NCBI RefSeq assembly: GCF_017491605.1
Contig: NZ_JAFGYY010000008.1
Location: forward strand, 178,090-242,089
Reading direction: 5' to 3'
Origin: Pseudomonas sp. 30_B
GTDB taxonomy: Bacteria > Pseudomonadota > Gammaproteobacteria > Pseudomonadales > Pseudomonadaceae
DNA: 64,000 bases
Translations under genes and position numbers: made by a program
The notes under the pieces: generated by a model
Seen by the model: only the letters and a program-made list of their open reading frames with translations
Told to the model about the DNA's origin: nothing
Database searches by the model: none
Shown: positions 10,011 through 19,021 of the stretch, one piece after another
How positions within the stretch are numbered: the first letter of the stretch is position 1
Layout: each line of letters begins with the position of its first letter

Positions 10011-10751
10011 TCAGCCTTCGGCGGAGTCGGCCGGCGCTTCTTCTACGAACTCGTCAGCAGTCACGCCACCGGCGGACTTGCCACGCAGTACGGCTTCGGC
10101 CATGGAGCCCAGGTACAGCTGTACGGCGCGGATGGCGTCGTCGTTACCCGGGATAACATAGTCAACGCCTTCCGGGCTGCTGTTGGTATCGACGATGCCG
10201 ATGACCGGGATGCCCAGCTTGTTGGCTTCGGTGATAGCAATGCGCTCGTGGTCGACGTCGATCACGAACAGAGCGTCCGGCAGGCCGCCCATGTCCTTGA
10301 TGCCGCCCAGGCTGCGATCCAGTTTTTCCAGATCACGGGAGCGCATCAGAGCTTCTTTCTTGGTCAGCTTGGCGAAGGTGCCGTCCTGAGCCTGGGTTTC
10401 CAGCTCACGCAGACGCTTGATCGACTGACGGATGGTCTTGTAGTTGGTGAGCATGCCGCCCAGCCAACGGTGGTCGACGTACGGCATGCCGCAACGGGCA
10501 GCTTCTTCGCGAACGATCTTGCCGGCGGAACGCTTGGTGCCGACGAACAGGATCTTGTTCTTGCCCTGGGCCAGGCGCTCAACGAAGGTCAGGGCCTCGT
10601 TGAACATCGGCAGGGTTTTTTCGAGGTTAATGATGTGGATCTTGTTACGCGCGCCGAAAATGAACTTGCCCATTTTCGGGTTCCAGTAACGGGTCTGGTG
10701 GCCGAAGTGCACACCGGCCTTCAGCATATCGCGCATGTTGACTTGGGACAT
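10011..10751 (-). CDS. rpsB: 30S ribosomal protein S2
   Basis: Structural protein of the small ribosomal subunit; 246 aa. Begins [20 protein letters not shown], the conserved S2 start. The signature around [20 protein letters not shown] and the C-terminal [13 protein letters not shown] are present. The start is ATG 10751 (upstream GAGGAAC). It heads the rpsB-tsf-pyrH-frr-uppS series; the leader region upstream (10752-10870) has the potential for an autoregulatory RNA fold. Confidence 0.98.
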   Translation of the reverse strand: MSQVNMRDMLKAGVHFGHQTRYWNPKMGKFIFGARNKIHIINLEKTLPMFNEALTFVERLAQGKNKILFVGTKRSAGKIVREEAARCGMPYVDHRWLGGMLTNYKTIRQSIKRLRELETQAQDGTFAKLTKKEALMRSRDLEKLDRSLGGIKDMGGLPDALFVIDVDHERIAITEANKLGIPVIGIVDTNSSPEGVDYVIPGNDDAIRAVQLYLGSMAEAVLRGKSAGGVTADEFVEEAPADSAEG

Positions 10752-10870
10752 GATAGTTCCTCGATAAGTCGGGTTAGGCCTCCATGCATCCCAACGGCCA
10801 ACCCTCCGAACCAGTCGAAAGGCACCCAGGCCATCGTGTCGATGCATGTGTGGGTTAGTGCCTCGAAACG
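10752..10870 (-). promoter_or_regulatory. rpsB mRNA leader with long-range inverted repeat (candidate S2 autoregulatory leader)
   Basis: On the minus strand the leader between the candidate promoter and the rpsB ATG contains CATGCATC and, about 60 bases later, GATGCATG, a perfect 8-bp pairing near the ribosome site. S2-binding rpsB leaders are known in proteobacteria; whether this one matches that consensus needs a covariance-model test. Confidence 0.4.
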
Positions 10871-10894
10871 GCCGTAGCCTTCGAAGCGGGGCGC

Positions 10895-10923
10895 TTTATA
10901 CCACAACCTCCGCCCCAGCGAAA
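10895..10923 (-). promoter_or_regulatory. Candidate sigma-70 promoter of rpsB
   Basis: On the minus strand TTTCGC (10923-10918), a 17-base spacer, then TATAAA (10900-10895). It precedes the rpsB leader and faces away from map. The -10 is good; the -35 is weak. Confidence 0.45.
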
Positions 10924-10982
10924 CCCGAACAGATATCCGGCACCACCCTGCCGCCCCGTTTCGCCCTTATATAGAAGGGTGC

Positions 10983-10999
10983 CAAGTCTGATAGACTTG
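10983..10999. promoter_or_regulatory. Perfect 7+3+7 palindrome upstream of map
   Basis: CAAGTCT-GAT-AGACTTG, 51 bases before the map start codon and between the divergent rpsB and map genes. Its perfect symmetry and position fit a dimeric regulator site or a small leader hairpin. I cannot name the binding factor. Confidence 0.4.
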
Positions 11000-11049
11000 C
11001 GTATTCCTCTTATTCACCCGCGCCTACGCAGCGCCTGAAGAGAAGTCGC

Positions 11050-11832
11050 ATGACCGTTACCATCAAGACGCCCGAAGACATCGAGAAAATGCGCGTCGCC
11101 GGCCGTCTGGCCGCCGAAGTGCTGGAAATGATCGGCGAGCACGTCAAGCCCGGCATCACCACCGACGAACTGGACCGCATCTGCCACGACTATATCGTCA
11201 ACGTGCAGAAGGCCATTCCGGCGCCGCTGAACTACAAGGGCTTCCCCAAGTCCATCTGCACCTCGATCAACCACGTGGTGTGCCACGGCATCCCCAACGA
11301 CAAGCCGCTCAAGGAAGGCGATATCGTCAACCTCGATATCACCGTGATCAAGGACGGCTACCACGGCGACACCAGCAAGATGTTCCTGGTCGGCAAGACC
11401 CCGGAATGGGCTGATCGCCTGTGCCAGATCACCCAGGAATGCATGTACAAGGGCATCGCCGTGGTCAAACCCGGCGCGCGCCTGGGCGACATCGGCGAGG
11501 TGATCCAGAAGTACGCCGAGAAGAACGGTTTCTCCGTGGTGCGCGAGTACTGCGGCCACGGCATCGGCAAGGTGTTCCACGAGGAGCCGCAGGTCCTGCA
11601 CTACGGCCGCGCCGGCACCGGCATGGAACTGAAGGAAGGCATGATCTTCACCATCGAGCCGATGATCAACCAGGGCCGCCCGGAAACCCGTCTGCTGGGC
11701 GATGGCTGGACCGCCATCACCAAGGACCGCAAGCTGTCCGCGCAGTGGGAACACACCGTGCTGGTCACCGCCGACGGCTACGAGATCCTGACCCTGCGTA
11801 ACGACGAAAGCTTCCCGCGCACTTCGGCCTGA
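11050..11832 (+). CDS. map: Type I methionine aminopeptidase
   Basis: Removes the initiator methionine from nascent proteins; cytoplasmic dinuclear metalloenzyme, 260 aa. Metal ligands are in NLDITVIKDGYHGDTSKMF (two Asp), EYCGHGIGKVFHEEP (His), FTIEPMIN (Glu) and WEHTVLVT (Glu). The substrate-side His is in INHVVCHGIP. Divergent from rpsB, as in many gammaproteobacteria. Followed by a repeat element rather than an obvious terminator. Confidence 0.97.
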   Translation: MTVTIKTPEDIEKMRVAGRLAAEVLEMIGEHVKPGITTDELDRICHDYIVNVQKAIPAPLNYKGFPKSICTSINHVVCHGIPNDKPLKEGDIVNLDITVIKDGYHGDTSKMFLVGKTPEWADRLCQITQECMYKGIAVVKPGARLGDIGEVIQKYAEKNGFSVVREYCGHGIGKVFHEEPQVLHYGRAGTGMELKEGMIFTIEPMINQGRPETRLLGDGWTAITKDRKLSAQWEHTVLVTADGYEILTLRNDESFPRTSA

Positions 11833-11839
11833 ATGGCTG

Positions 11840-11965
11840 TTCAAAATCTTGCGAGCTAGAGCAGAACAAGGCAAAAACAGGCGAGGAAGCGGAGTTTACG
11901 AGCTGTAAATGAGCATTCCGAGCCTGTTTTTAACGCAGTTATGCCGACGCGCAGCAGATTTTGAA
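11840..11965. repeat. Structured dispersed repeat, family 1, copy A
   Basis: A 126-bp element bounded by a perfect 10-bp terminal inverted repeat (TTCAAAATCT / AGATTTTGAA). Inside it is a long hairpin: AAAAACAGGC (11873-11882) pairs with GCCTGTTTTT (11922-11931), and an inner GTTTAC/GTAAAT stem follows. A second copy in opposite orientation lies after rlmA (27990-28087). It fills most of the 271-base map-glnD gap and could also act as a terminator. Confidence 0.75.
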
Positions 11966-12103
11966 ACGCGGTTTGCATTCTTGCCGACGGCTGGGTAGAA
12001 CATAGAAATCCCGGCCCGGCATGTCCGGGCCCGGCGCCACGCGCCAGGCCCGTCGCACATCTTGCCCCTGCCCTCCCCTAATCCCTGAATCAGGAAGGCC
12101 GCC

Positions 12104-14803
12104 ATGCCGCAGGTGGATCCCGAGTTGTTCGACCGCGGGCAGTTCCAGGCGGAACTGGCCCTCAAGTCCAGCCCTATTGCCGCGTTCAAGAAGGCCATTC
12201 GCCAGGCCAACGAGGTGCTCGACGCCCGCTTCAACGGCGGTCGCGACATCCGCCGACTGATCGAGGACCGCGCCTGGTTCGTCGACCAGATCCTGCAGCA
12301 GGCCTGGAACCGCTTCAACTGGGGCGACGCCACCGCTATCGCGCTGGTTGCCGTGGGCGGCTATGGGCGCGGCGAGCTGCACCCGCATTCGGACATCGAC
12401 CTGCTGATCCTGCTCGACAGCGAGGACCAGGAAACCTTCCGCGAACCCATCGAAGGCTTCCTCACCCTGCTCTGGGACATCGGCCTGGAAGTCGGCCAGA
12501 GCGTGCGCTCGGTGGCCGAATGCGCCGAGGAAGCCCGCGCCGACCTGACCGTGGTCACCAACCTGATGGAATGCCGCACCATCTCCGGCCCGGATCGCCT
12601 GCGCCAGCGAATGCTCGAAGCCACCAATACGCAGCAGATGTGGCCGAGCGGGCAGTTCTACCTGGCCAAGCGCAAGGAACAGATCCACCGCCACACCAAG
12701 TACAACGACACCGAATACAACCTCGAACCCAACGTGAAGGGTTCGCCCGGCGGCCTGCGCGACATCCAGACCCTGCTCTGGGTCGCCCGCCGCCACTTTG
12801 GCAGTCTCAACCTGCACGCCCTGGTGCGTGAAGGTTTCCTGGTGGAAAGCGAATGCAGCGTGCTCGCCTCAAGCCAGGAATTCCTCTGGAAGGTCCGCTA
12901 CGCCCTGCACATGCTCGCCGGCCGCGCCGAGGACCGCCTGCTGTTCGACCACCAGCGGCGCATCGCCGGCCTGCTGGACTACGAAGGCAACGACGCCAAG
13001 CTGGCGGTCGAGCGCTTCATGCAGAAGTACTACCGCGTGGTGATGGCCGTTTCCGAGCTGAACGACCTGATCATGCAGCACTTCGAGGAAGTGATACTGC
13101 GCGCCGGCGAGAACGGCCAGATCACCCCGCTCAACAGCCGCTTCCAGCTGCGCGACGGCTACCTGGAAGTCACCCACGCCAACGTCTTCAAGCGCACCCC
13201 CTTCGCCCTGCTGGAAATCTTCGTGCTGCTGGCCCAGCACCCGGAGATCAAGGGCGTGCGCGCCGACACCATCCGCCTGCTGCGCGACAGCCGGCACCTG
13301 ATCGACGACGACTTCCGCCACGACATTCGCAACACCAGCCTGTTCATCGAGCTGTTCAAGTGCCGCGAAGGCATCCACCGCAACCTGCGGCGGATGAACC
13401 GCTACGGCATCCTCGGCCGCTACCTACCGGAGTTCGGCCTGATCGTCGGGCAGATGCAGCACGACCTGTTCCACATCTATACGGTGGACGCTCATACCCT
13501 CAACCTGATCAAGCACCTGCGCAAGCTGCGCCGCCCTGACATGGCGGAGAAGTACCCGCTGGCCAGCAAGATCATGGAGCGCCTGCCCAAGCCCGAGCTG
13601 ATCTACATCGCAGGGCTCTACCACGACATCGCCAAGGGCCGTGGCGGCGACCATTCCGAACTGGGCGCGGTGGACGCCGAACACTTCTGCCAGCGCCACC
13701 AACTGCCGCCGTGGGACACCGCCCTGGTGTCCTGGCTGGTGCAGAACCACCTGATCATGTCCACCACGGCCCAGCGCAAGGACCTGTCCGACCCGCAGGT
13801 GATCTACGACTTCGCCCAGCTGATGGGCAACCAGACCTACCTGGACTACCTCTACGTGCTCACCGTGGCCGACATCAACGCCACCAACCCGACGCTGTGG
13901 AACTCCTGGCGCGCAAGCCTTTTGCGCCAGCTCTATACCGAGACCAAGCGCGCGCTGCGTCGCGGCCTGGAGAACCCCGTGGACCGCGAGGAGCAGATCC
14001 GCCAGACGCAGAGCGCGGCCATCGACATCCTGGTACGCGGCGGCATCGACCAGGACGACGCCGAGCAGCTCTGGAGCCAGTTGGGCGACGACTACTTCCT
14101 GCGCCACACGGCCGCCGACGTGGCCTGGCACACCGAAGCCATCCTCCAGCACCCGGACGACGGCACACCGCTGGTGCTGATCAAGGAAACCGCCCAGCGC
14201 GAATTCGAAGGCGGCACCCAGATCTTCATCTACGCCGCCGACCAGCATGATTTCTTCGCCGTGACCGTGGCGGCGATGGACCAGCTCAACCTGAACATCC
14301 AGGATGCACGGATCATCACCTCGACCAGCCTGTTCACCCTCGACACCTACATCGTGCTCGACGCCGATGGCGGCTCGATCGGTGACAATCCCGCCCGTGT
14401 TGCGGAAATTCGCGAAGGACTGGTCTACGCACTGAAGGACCCGGACGAGTACCCGACCATCATCCAGCGCCGCGTACCGCGCCAGCTCAAGCACTTCGCC
14501 TTCGCCCCGCAGGTGACCATCTCCACCGACGCGGCCCGCCAGGTCAGCGTGCTGGAAGTCATTGCGCCGGACCGCCCCGGCCTTCTGGCGCGCATCGGCG
14601 GGCTGTTCCTGGACTTCGACCTGTCGGTGCAGAACGCCAAGATCGCCACCCTGGGCGAACGCGTGGAAGACGTGTTCTTCGTCACCGATGCGAATAGCCA
14701 GCCGCTTTCCGACCCGGAGCTGTGCAAGCGCATCCAGACCGCCCTGGTCGACATCCTCTCCGACGGCGGCCAGCAGACCATGCCGGTGCGCATCAGCATC
14801 TAG
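12104..14803 (+). CDS. glnD: Bifunctional PII uridylyltransferase / uridylyl-removing enzyme
   Basis: Senses glutamine and adds or removes UMP on the PII protein, setting nitrogen control; 899 aa. The nucleotidyltransferase motif is at residues 85-100 ([16 protein letters not shown]). The central HD phosphohydrolase domain carries [19 protein letters not shown]. Two ACT domains at the C terminus ([20 protein letters not shown] and [19 protein letters not shown]) bind glutamine. Ribosome site AGGAAGG precedes the start. dapC follows 29 bases downstream, so the two may be cotranscribed. Confidence 0.97.
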   Translation: MPQVDPELFDRGQFQAELALKSSPIAAFKKAIRQANEVLDARFNGGRDIRRLIEDRAWFVDQILQQAWNRFNWGDATAIALVAVGGYGRGELHPHSDIDLLILLDSEDQETFREPIEGFLTLLWDIGLEVGQSVRSVAECAEEARADLTVVTNLMECRTISGPDRLRQRMLEATNTQQMWPSGQFYLAKRKEQIHRHTKYNDTEYNLEPNVKGSPGGLRDIQTLLWVARRHFGSLNLHALVREGFLVESECSVLASSQEFLWKVRYALHMLAGRAEDRLLFDHQRRIAGLLDYEGNDAKLAVERFMQKYYRVVMAVSELNDLIMQHFEEVILRAGENGQITPLNSRFQLRDGYLEVTHANVFKRTPFALLEIFVLLAQHPEIKGVRADTIRLLRDSRHLIDDDFRHDIRNTSLFIELFKCREGIHRNLRRMNRYGILGRYLPEFGLIVGQMQHDLFHIYTVDAHTLNLIKHLRKLRRPDMAEKYPLASKIMERLPKPELIYIAGLYHDIAKGRGGDHSELGAVDAEHFCQRHQLPPWDTALVSWLVQNHLIMSTTAQRKDLSDPQVIYDFAQLMGNQTYLDYLYVLTVADINATNPTLWNSWRASLLRQLYTETKRALRRGLENPVDREEQIRQTQSAAIDILVRGGIDQDDAEQLWSQLGDDYFLRHTAADVAWHTEAILQHPDDGTPLVLIKETAQREFEGGTQIFIYAADQHDFFAVTVAAMDQLNLNIQDARIITSTSLFTLDTYIVLDADGGSIGDNPARVAEIREGLVYALKDPDEYPTIIQRRVPRQLKHFAFAPQVTISTDAARQVSVLEVIAPDRPGLLARIGGLFLDFDLSVQNAKIATLGERVEDVFFVTDANSQPLSDPELCKRIQTALVDILSDGGQQTMPVRISI

Positions 14804-14832
14804 TCAGCATTTGGAAAGAAAGAGCCTTGCCC

Positions 14833-16029
14833 ATGAATCCTGCCCTCGACTCGCTCCAGCCCTACCCCTTCGAGAAGCTCCGCGCCCTGCTGGCCGGCGC
14901 CCAGCCGCCGGCGGACCTGAAGCCCATCGCGCTGTCCATCGGCGAACCCAAGCACCGCTCGCCGGACTTCGTCGCCAAGGCACTGGCCGACAGCCTCGAC
15001 CAACTGGCCGTCTACCCGACCACCCTGGGCATCCCCACCCTGCGTGAAGCCATCGCCGCCTGGTGCGAGCGCCGCTTCAAGGTGCCGGCCGGCTGGCTGG
15101 ACGCCGCGCGCCACGTACTGCCGGTGAACGGCACCCGTGAAGCCCTGTTCGCCTTCACCCAGACCGTGGTCGACCGCAACGCCAAGGGCCTGGTGATCAG
15201 CCCGAACCCGTTCTACCAGATCTACGAAGGCGCGGCCCTGCTGGCCGGCGCCGAGCCGCACTACCTGCCCTGCCGGGAAGACAACGGCTTCAACCCGGAC
15301 TTCGACGCCGTCCCGGCGGACGTGTGGGCGCGCTGTGAGATCCTGTTCCTCTGCTCCCCCGGCAACCCCACTGGCGCCCTGGTCCCGCTGGAGACCCTGA
15401 AGAAGCTGATCGCCCTGGCCGATGAGCACGACTTCGTGATCGCCGCCGACGAGTGCTACAGCGAGCTCTACTTCGACGAGCAGAACCCGCCGGCCGGCCT
15501 GCTGACCGCCTGCGCCGAACTGGGCCGCTCGGACTTTGCGCGCTGCGTGGTGTTCCACAGCCTGTCCAAGCGCTCCAACCTGCCGGGCCTGCGCTCGGGC
15601 TTCGTCGCCGGCGATGCGCAGGTGCTGAAGAAATTCCTGCTGTACCGCACCTACCACGGCTGCGCCATGCCGGTGCAGACCCAGCTGGCCAGCGTCGCCG
15701 CCTGGAAGGACGAGGACCACGTGCGCGCCAACCGCGACATGTACCGCGAGAAGTTCGACGCCGTGCTGGACATCCTCGCCGGCGTGCTCGACGTGCAGCG
15801 CCCGGACGGCAGCTTCTACCTGTGGGCGAAGACCCCGGTGGCTGACACTGAGTTCTGCCGTGGCCTGTTCGACCAGCAGCACGTCACCGTGGTGCCGGGC
15901 TCCTACCTGTCCCGCGAGGTGAACGGCGAGAATCCCGGTGCCAACCGCGTGCGCATGGCGCTGGTGGCCCCGCTGGCGGAATGCGTGGAAGCGGCGGAGC
16001 GGATCAAGCGTTACGTGCAAGGACTCTGA
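14833..16029 (+). CDS. dapC: N-succinyldiaminopimelate aminotransferase
   Basis: PLP-dependent fold-type I aminotransferase of the succinylase lysine/diaminopimelate pathway; 398 aa. Visible: substrate loop SIGEPKHRSPDFV, PNPFYQIYEGAA, CSPGNPTGALVPLE, and the PLP lysine in HSLSKRSNLPGLRSGF. The start ATG 14833 follows GGAAAGAAAG. The assignment to DapC rather than another class I aminotransferase rests on the glnD-dapC-dapD context known in Pseudomonas. dapD and dapE are both in this window. Confidence 0.9.
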   Translation: MNPALDSLQPYPFEKLRALLAGAQPPADLKPIALSIGEPKHRSPDFVAKALADSLDQLAVYPTTLGIPTLREAIAAWCERRFKVPAGWLDAARHVLPVNGTREALFAFTQTVVDRNAKGLVISPNPFYQIYEGAALLAGAEPHYLPCREDNGFNPDFDAVPADVWARCEILFLCSPGNPTGALVPLETLKKLIALADEHDFVIAADECYSELYFDEQNPPAGLLTACAELGRSDFARCVVFHSLSKRSNLPGLRSGFVAGDAQVLKKFLLYRTYHGCAMPVQTQLASVAAWKDEDHVRANRDMYREKFDAVLDILAGVLDVQRPDGSFYLWAKTPVADTEFCRGLFDQQHVTVVPGSYLSREVNGENPGANRVRMALVAPLAECVEAAERIKRYVQGL

Positions 16030-16031
16030 CC

Positions 16032-16159
16032 GTAGGGCGTACAACCGTTCGCGGTTGTACGCCGATATACCGCGACTTTCTGCCGGCTCCGAGGCCGAGT
16101 TCGGAGCGCGCTGAAACCAAGGTCAAACGGCGTATAACGCGGAGCGTTATACGCCCTAC
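16032..16159. repeat. GTAGGGCGTA dispersed repeat, family 2, copy 1
   Basis: A 128-bp element with perfect 10-bp ends GTAGGGCGTA / TACGCCCTAC. The left part is a hairpin CGTACAACCG-TTCG-CGGTTGTACG. The right part is GGCGTATAACGC-GGA-GCGTTATACGCC, a perfect 12-bp stem. It separates the convergent dapC and antiporter genes, so it may serve as a two-way terminator. Its right end contains the antiporter stop codon. Copies 2 and 3 are at 25531-25692 and 53169-53233. Confidence 0.85.
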
Positions 16160-17817
16160 ACCCATCTCCCCGCCTTGCTGGTGACCCACGCCTCCTGGTT
16201 ATCCAGCTCACCCAGCACGCCGCGCAGGAGTTCGTCGTCGATCTCATGCTCATGGCGCATCCGGTACAGCTCCAGCCGCTGGGCACGTAGCGCCTTGATA
16301 CGCAGCGCCTGGTCCGCCAGCTCAAGCGCCCGCGCGCGCTGACGGGCTTCCAGGCTGTCCGGTGCCGGGTCAAGCTCGTGACGGTACTCGGCCATCAGCT
16401 TCGCCTTCACCTCCGCCAGCCTCGCGGTTTCCTCGGCGTCCGCGCCTTCCTTCGCCGGCAACGCCTCGCTTTCCAGCATGCGAATCGCCGCTGCAGCGGT
16501 CTTGCGCCAGACCTGCTGCACTTCGAGTTCGCGCCGGTCGTTGCTGGCCACCGGCAGGCCGCGCAGCAATATCGGCAGGCCGATGGTTGCTGCCAGCAAG
16601 GAGATCAGGATCACCCCGGCGGCAATGAAAATGATCAGGTCACGCTGCGGGAAGGCCGATCCATCCCCCAGCAGCAACGGCACCGAGAGCACGCCCGCCA
16701 GGGTCACCGCCCCGCGCACTCCCCCCAGCGCCGATATCGCCGACAGCCGCAAGGTCGGTTCCCCCGGTTGCCCACCGAGCTCGACGCCCCACCAACGCTC
16801 GAAGCGCACTGAGACCTTCCAGTAACACCAGACCCAGGCGAAGCGCAGCACCAGCAAGGCGGCGAAGACCGCCAGCACATAGAACGCCAGCAGCGACGAA
16901 CGCCAGAGCATGTCGTCGGCATGGTGCGCCACCGACTTGAGGATGTCGGGCAACTGCAGGCCGAGCAGCAGGAACACGACGCCGTTGAAGGCGAACTCCA
17001 GCATCGACCACACACTGCGGTTGAGCAGCCGGGTGTTGGTCTGCCGCGGCAGCAGATCGACCCAGCTCTGCATCATGCCCGCCGCCACGGCAGCCAGGAT
17101 GCCCGAGACGCCCACCTCCTCGGCGACCATGTAGGAAGCGAACGGCAACAGCAGCATCAGCACCACATGAGTCGCCGGGTCGTCCCAGCCACGGCGGATC
17201 ATCCAGCCGCGGATGCGCCCGAGCAGCCAGCTCAGCAGTACCCCGCAGGCCAGGCCGCCCACCGCCACCAGCAGGAACGACAGGCTGGCATCCACCAGCG
17301 AGAAGGTGCCGGTCATCGCCGCCGCGATGGCGAACTTGAAGGCCACCAGGCCCGAGGCGTCATTCATCAGCGCCTCGCCCTGGAGGACGTGCATCAGGCG
17401 CCTGGGCAGTCGATCCTGGGCGATGGCCGAGACCGCCAGCGCATCGGTGGGCGACAGCACCGCCGCCAGGGCGAAGGCCGCCGCCCAGGGGATCTGCGGA
17501 ATCAACAGGTGGATGAAGGCACCCCCGACCACCACGGTGATCAGCACCAGGACGAACGCCAGCGCCAGGATCGGCCCGCGCATTTTCCAGAACTCACCCT
17601 TGGGCATGCGCCATCCGTCGACGAACAGCAATGGCGGGATGAACAGGAACATGAAGAGCTCGGGATCGAGCGCTACGTGCAATCCCAGGCTCGGCCAGGC
17701 CAGCGCGGCACCGGCGGCGATCTGGATCAATGGCAGCGGCAATGGGATCAATTGCGCGGCGAGTCGCGTACCGCCCACGGTCAGCAACAGGATCAGCACG
17801 GTGTAGACAGTTTGCAT
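16156..17817 (-). CDS. Na+/H+ antiporter, CPA1 family
   Basis: Inner-membrane cation/proton antiporter, 553 aa. About 12 membrane segments span residues 1-410 (from VYTVLILLLTVGG), including the CPA1-type LFIPPLLFVDGW and LSPTDALAVSAIAQDRLPRR. A charged cytoplasmic tail of about 120 residues follows, as in NhaP-type proteins. The start chosen is ATG 17817 at the first membrane segment; earlier in-frame ATGs (for example 17844) add a non-hydrophobic leader. The stop codon lies inside the family 2 repeat, so the last residues may have been altered by its insertion. Confidence 0.88.
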   Translation of the reverse strand: MQTVYTVLILLLTVGGTRLAAQLIPLPLPLIQIAAGAALAWPSLGLHVALDPELFMFLFIPPLLFVDGWRMPKGEFWKMRGPILALAFVLVLITVVVGGAFIHLLIPQIPWAAAFALAAVLSPTDALAVSAIAQDRLPRRLMHVLQGEALMNDASGLVAFKFAIAAAMTGTFSLVDASLSFLLVAVGGLACGVLLSWLLGRIRGWMIRRGWDDPATHVVLMLLLPFASYMVAEEVGVSGILAAVAAGMMQSWVDLLPRQTNTRLLNRSVWSMLEFAFNGVVFLLLGLQLPDILKSVAHHADDMLWRSSLLAFYVLAVFAALLVLRFAWVWCYWKVSVRFERWWGVELGGQPGEPTLRLSAISALGGVRGAVTLAGVLSVPLLLGDGSAFPQRDLIIFIAAGVILISLLAATIGLPILLRGLPVASNDRRELEVQQVWRKTAAAAIRMLESEALPAKEGADAEETARLAEVKAKLMAEYRHELDPAPDSLEARQRARALELADQALRIKALRAQRLELYRMRHEHEIDDELLRGVLGELDNQEAWVTSKAGRWV

Positions 17818-17989
17818 GGACGAACCCCCGGCACAGTGCTCCATTGAACCATCGGCGCAACAGCGGATCAGCCACAGGATCGACAACAATCTGTTGCAGC
17901 CGAGCGGTTTCCCACCGGCATCCCCCAAGGCAGCGGGAAATGGCATAATCCCGCGCCTGAAGAAAAGCATGAAAGAGGAGACGCGCCCC

Positions 17990-18340
17990 GTGAGTCAGCG
18001 GACGCTCTATGGAATCAAGGCCTGCGACACCATGAAGAAAGCCCGCACCTGGCTGGACGAGCATGGCGTCGACTACGCCTTCCACGACTACAAGGCTAGC
18101 GGAATCGACCGCGCGCACCTGGAGCAATGGTGCAATGAGCACGGCTGGGAGACCATCCTGAACCGCGCCGGCACCACCTTCCGCAAGCTCGACGACGCGC
18201 AGAAAGCCGATCTCGACCAGGCCAAGGCCATCGAACTGATGGTCGCCCAGCCGTCGATGATCAAGCGCCCGGTGCTCGACCTGGGCGGCCGTACCCTGGT
18301 CGGCTTCAAGCCCGACAACTACGCCGCCGCGCTGGCCTGA
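17990..18340 (+). CDS. ArsC/Spx/YffB-family thioredoxin-fold protein
   Basis: Small cytoplasmic protein, 116 aa. LYGIKACDTMKKARTWLDEH shows a single active-site Cys (CDT) as in the YffB/Spx branch. The family's C-terminal segment is present (IKRPVLDLGGRTLVGFKP). Role unknown; glutathione-dependent thiol reductase activity has been proposed for YffB. The start chosen is GTG 17990, preceded by GAGGAG about nine bases away; ATG 17969 is an alternative. Divergent from the antiporter, and LysE-like and dapD genes follow closely. Confidence 0.85.
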   Translation: MSQRTLYGIKACDTMKKARTWLDEHGVDYAFHDYKASGIDRAHLEQWCNEHGWETILNRAGTTFRKLDDAQKADLDQAKAIELMVAQPSMIKRPVLDLGGRTLVGFKPDNYAAALA

Positions 18341-18351
18341 GCCTTTCCGCC

Positions 18352-18978
18352 ATGAGCATCGCCTGGGCCCTGTTCCTCCCCGCCTGCTTCGCCCTGAACC
18401 TGGCGCCGGGACCGAACAACCTGCTGTCGCTGAACAACGCCGCACGCTTCGGCCTGTTGCGCGCGACGCTGGCCGGCGGCGGGCGCCTGCTGGCGTTCGC
18501 CGGCATGCTGGCCCTGGCCGCCTCCGGCCTGGCGCTGGTGCTGCAGACCTCGGCCTGGCTGTTCCTGGCGATCAAGTTGGTGGGCGCCGCCTACCTGCTG
18601 TGGCTGGCCGTGCAACTCTGGCGTGCGCCTACCGCCAATCTGCAGGCGAGCGCCGCCTCCGTTCCTGCCAGCAGCCTCTGGCGCCTGACGCGCCAGGAAT
18701 TCTGGGTCGCCGCCGGCAATCCCAAGGCAATCCTGATCTTCACCGCCTTCCTGCCGCAGTTCGTCGATCCGAACCAGGCCGTGGGCGCTCAGTTCGCCCA
18801 GCTGGGCGCCGCCTTCCTGCTGCTGGAATGGCTGGCCATCGCCCTTTACGGGCTCGCCGGGGTCCACCTGGGCAAGCTGCTCGCCGGCGCACGCGCCCGG
18901 CGCCTGTTCAACCGTGGTTGTGCCGCGCTGCTGGGCAGCGCCGGGCTGGGCCTGCTGCTCAGCCGCCGTCCGGCCTGA
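18352..18978 (+). CDS. LysE-family amino-acid exporter
   Basis: Predicted inner-membrane exporter of the LysE/RhtB family, 208 aa. The N-terminal motif NLAPGPNNLLSLNNAARFG matches the family's PGP signature, and about six hydrophobic segments follow. The conserved middle region GNPKAILIFTAFLPQFVDP is present. It starts 11 bases after the Spx-like gene and ends 43 bases before dapD, so it is likely cotranscribed with both. Substrate unknown; a link to lysine metabolism through dapD is only a guess from context. Confidence 0.86.
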   Translation: MSIAWALFLPACFALNLAPGPNNLLSLNNAARFGLLRATLAGGGRLLAFAGMLALAASGLALVLQTSAWLFLAIKLVGAAYLLWLAVQLWRAPTANLQASAASVPASSLWRLTRQEFWVAAGNPKAILIFTAFLPQFVDPNQAVGAQFAQLGAAFLLLEWLAIALYGLAGVHLGKLLAGARARRLFNRGCAALLGSAGLGLLLSRRPA

Positions 18979-19021
18979 CCGAATCCGTTCTTCGAGACTC
19001 TCTTTTCAAGGAATCACCCAC

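Noticed and set aside
17816..17989. N-terminal extension of the Spx-like protein
   Set aside because: The upstream part overlaps the antiporter's 5' end, and the family begins at the GTG with a good ribosome site.
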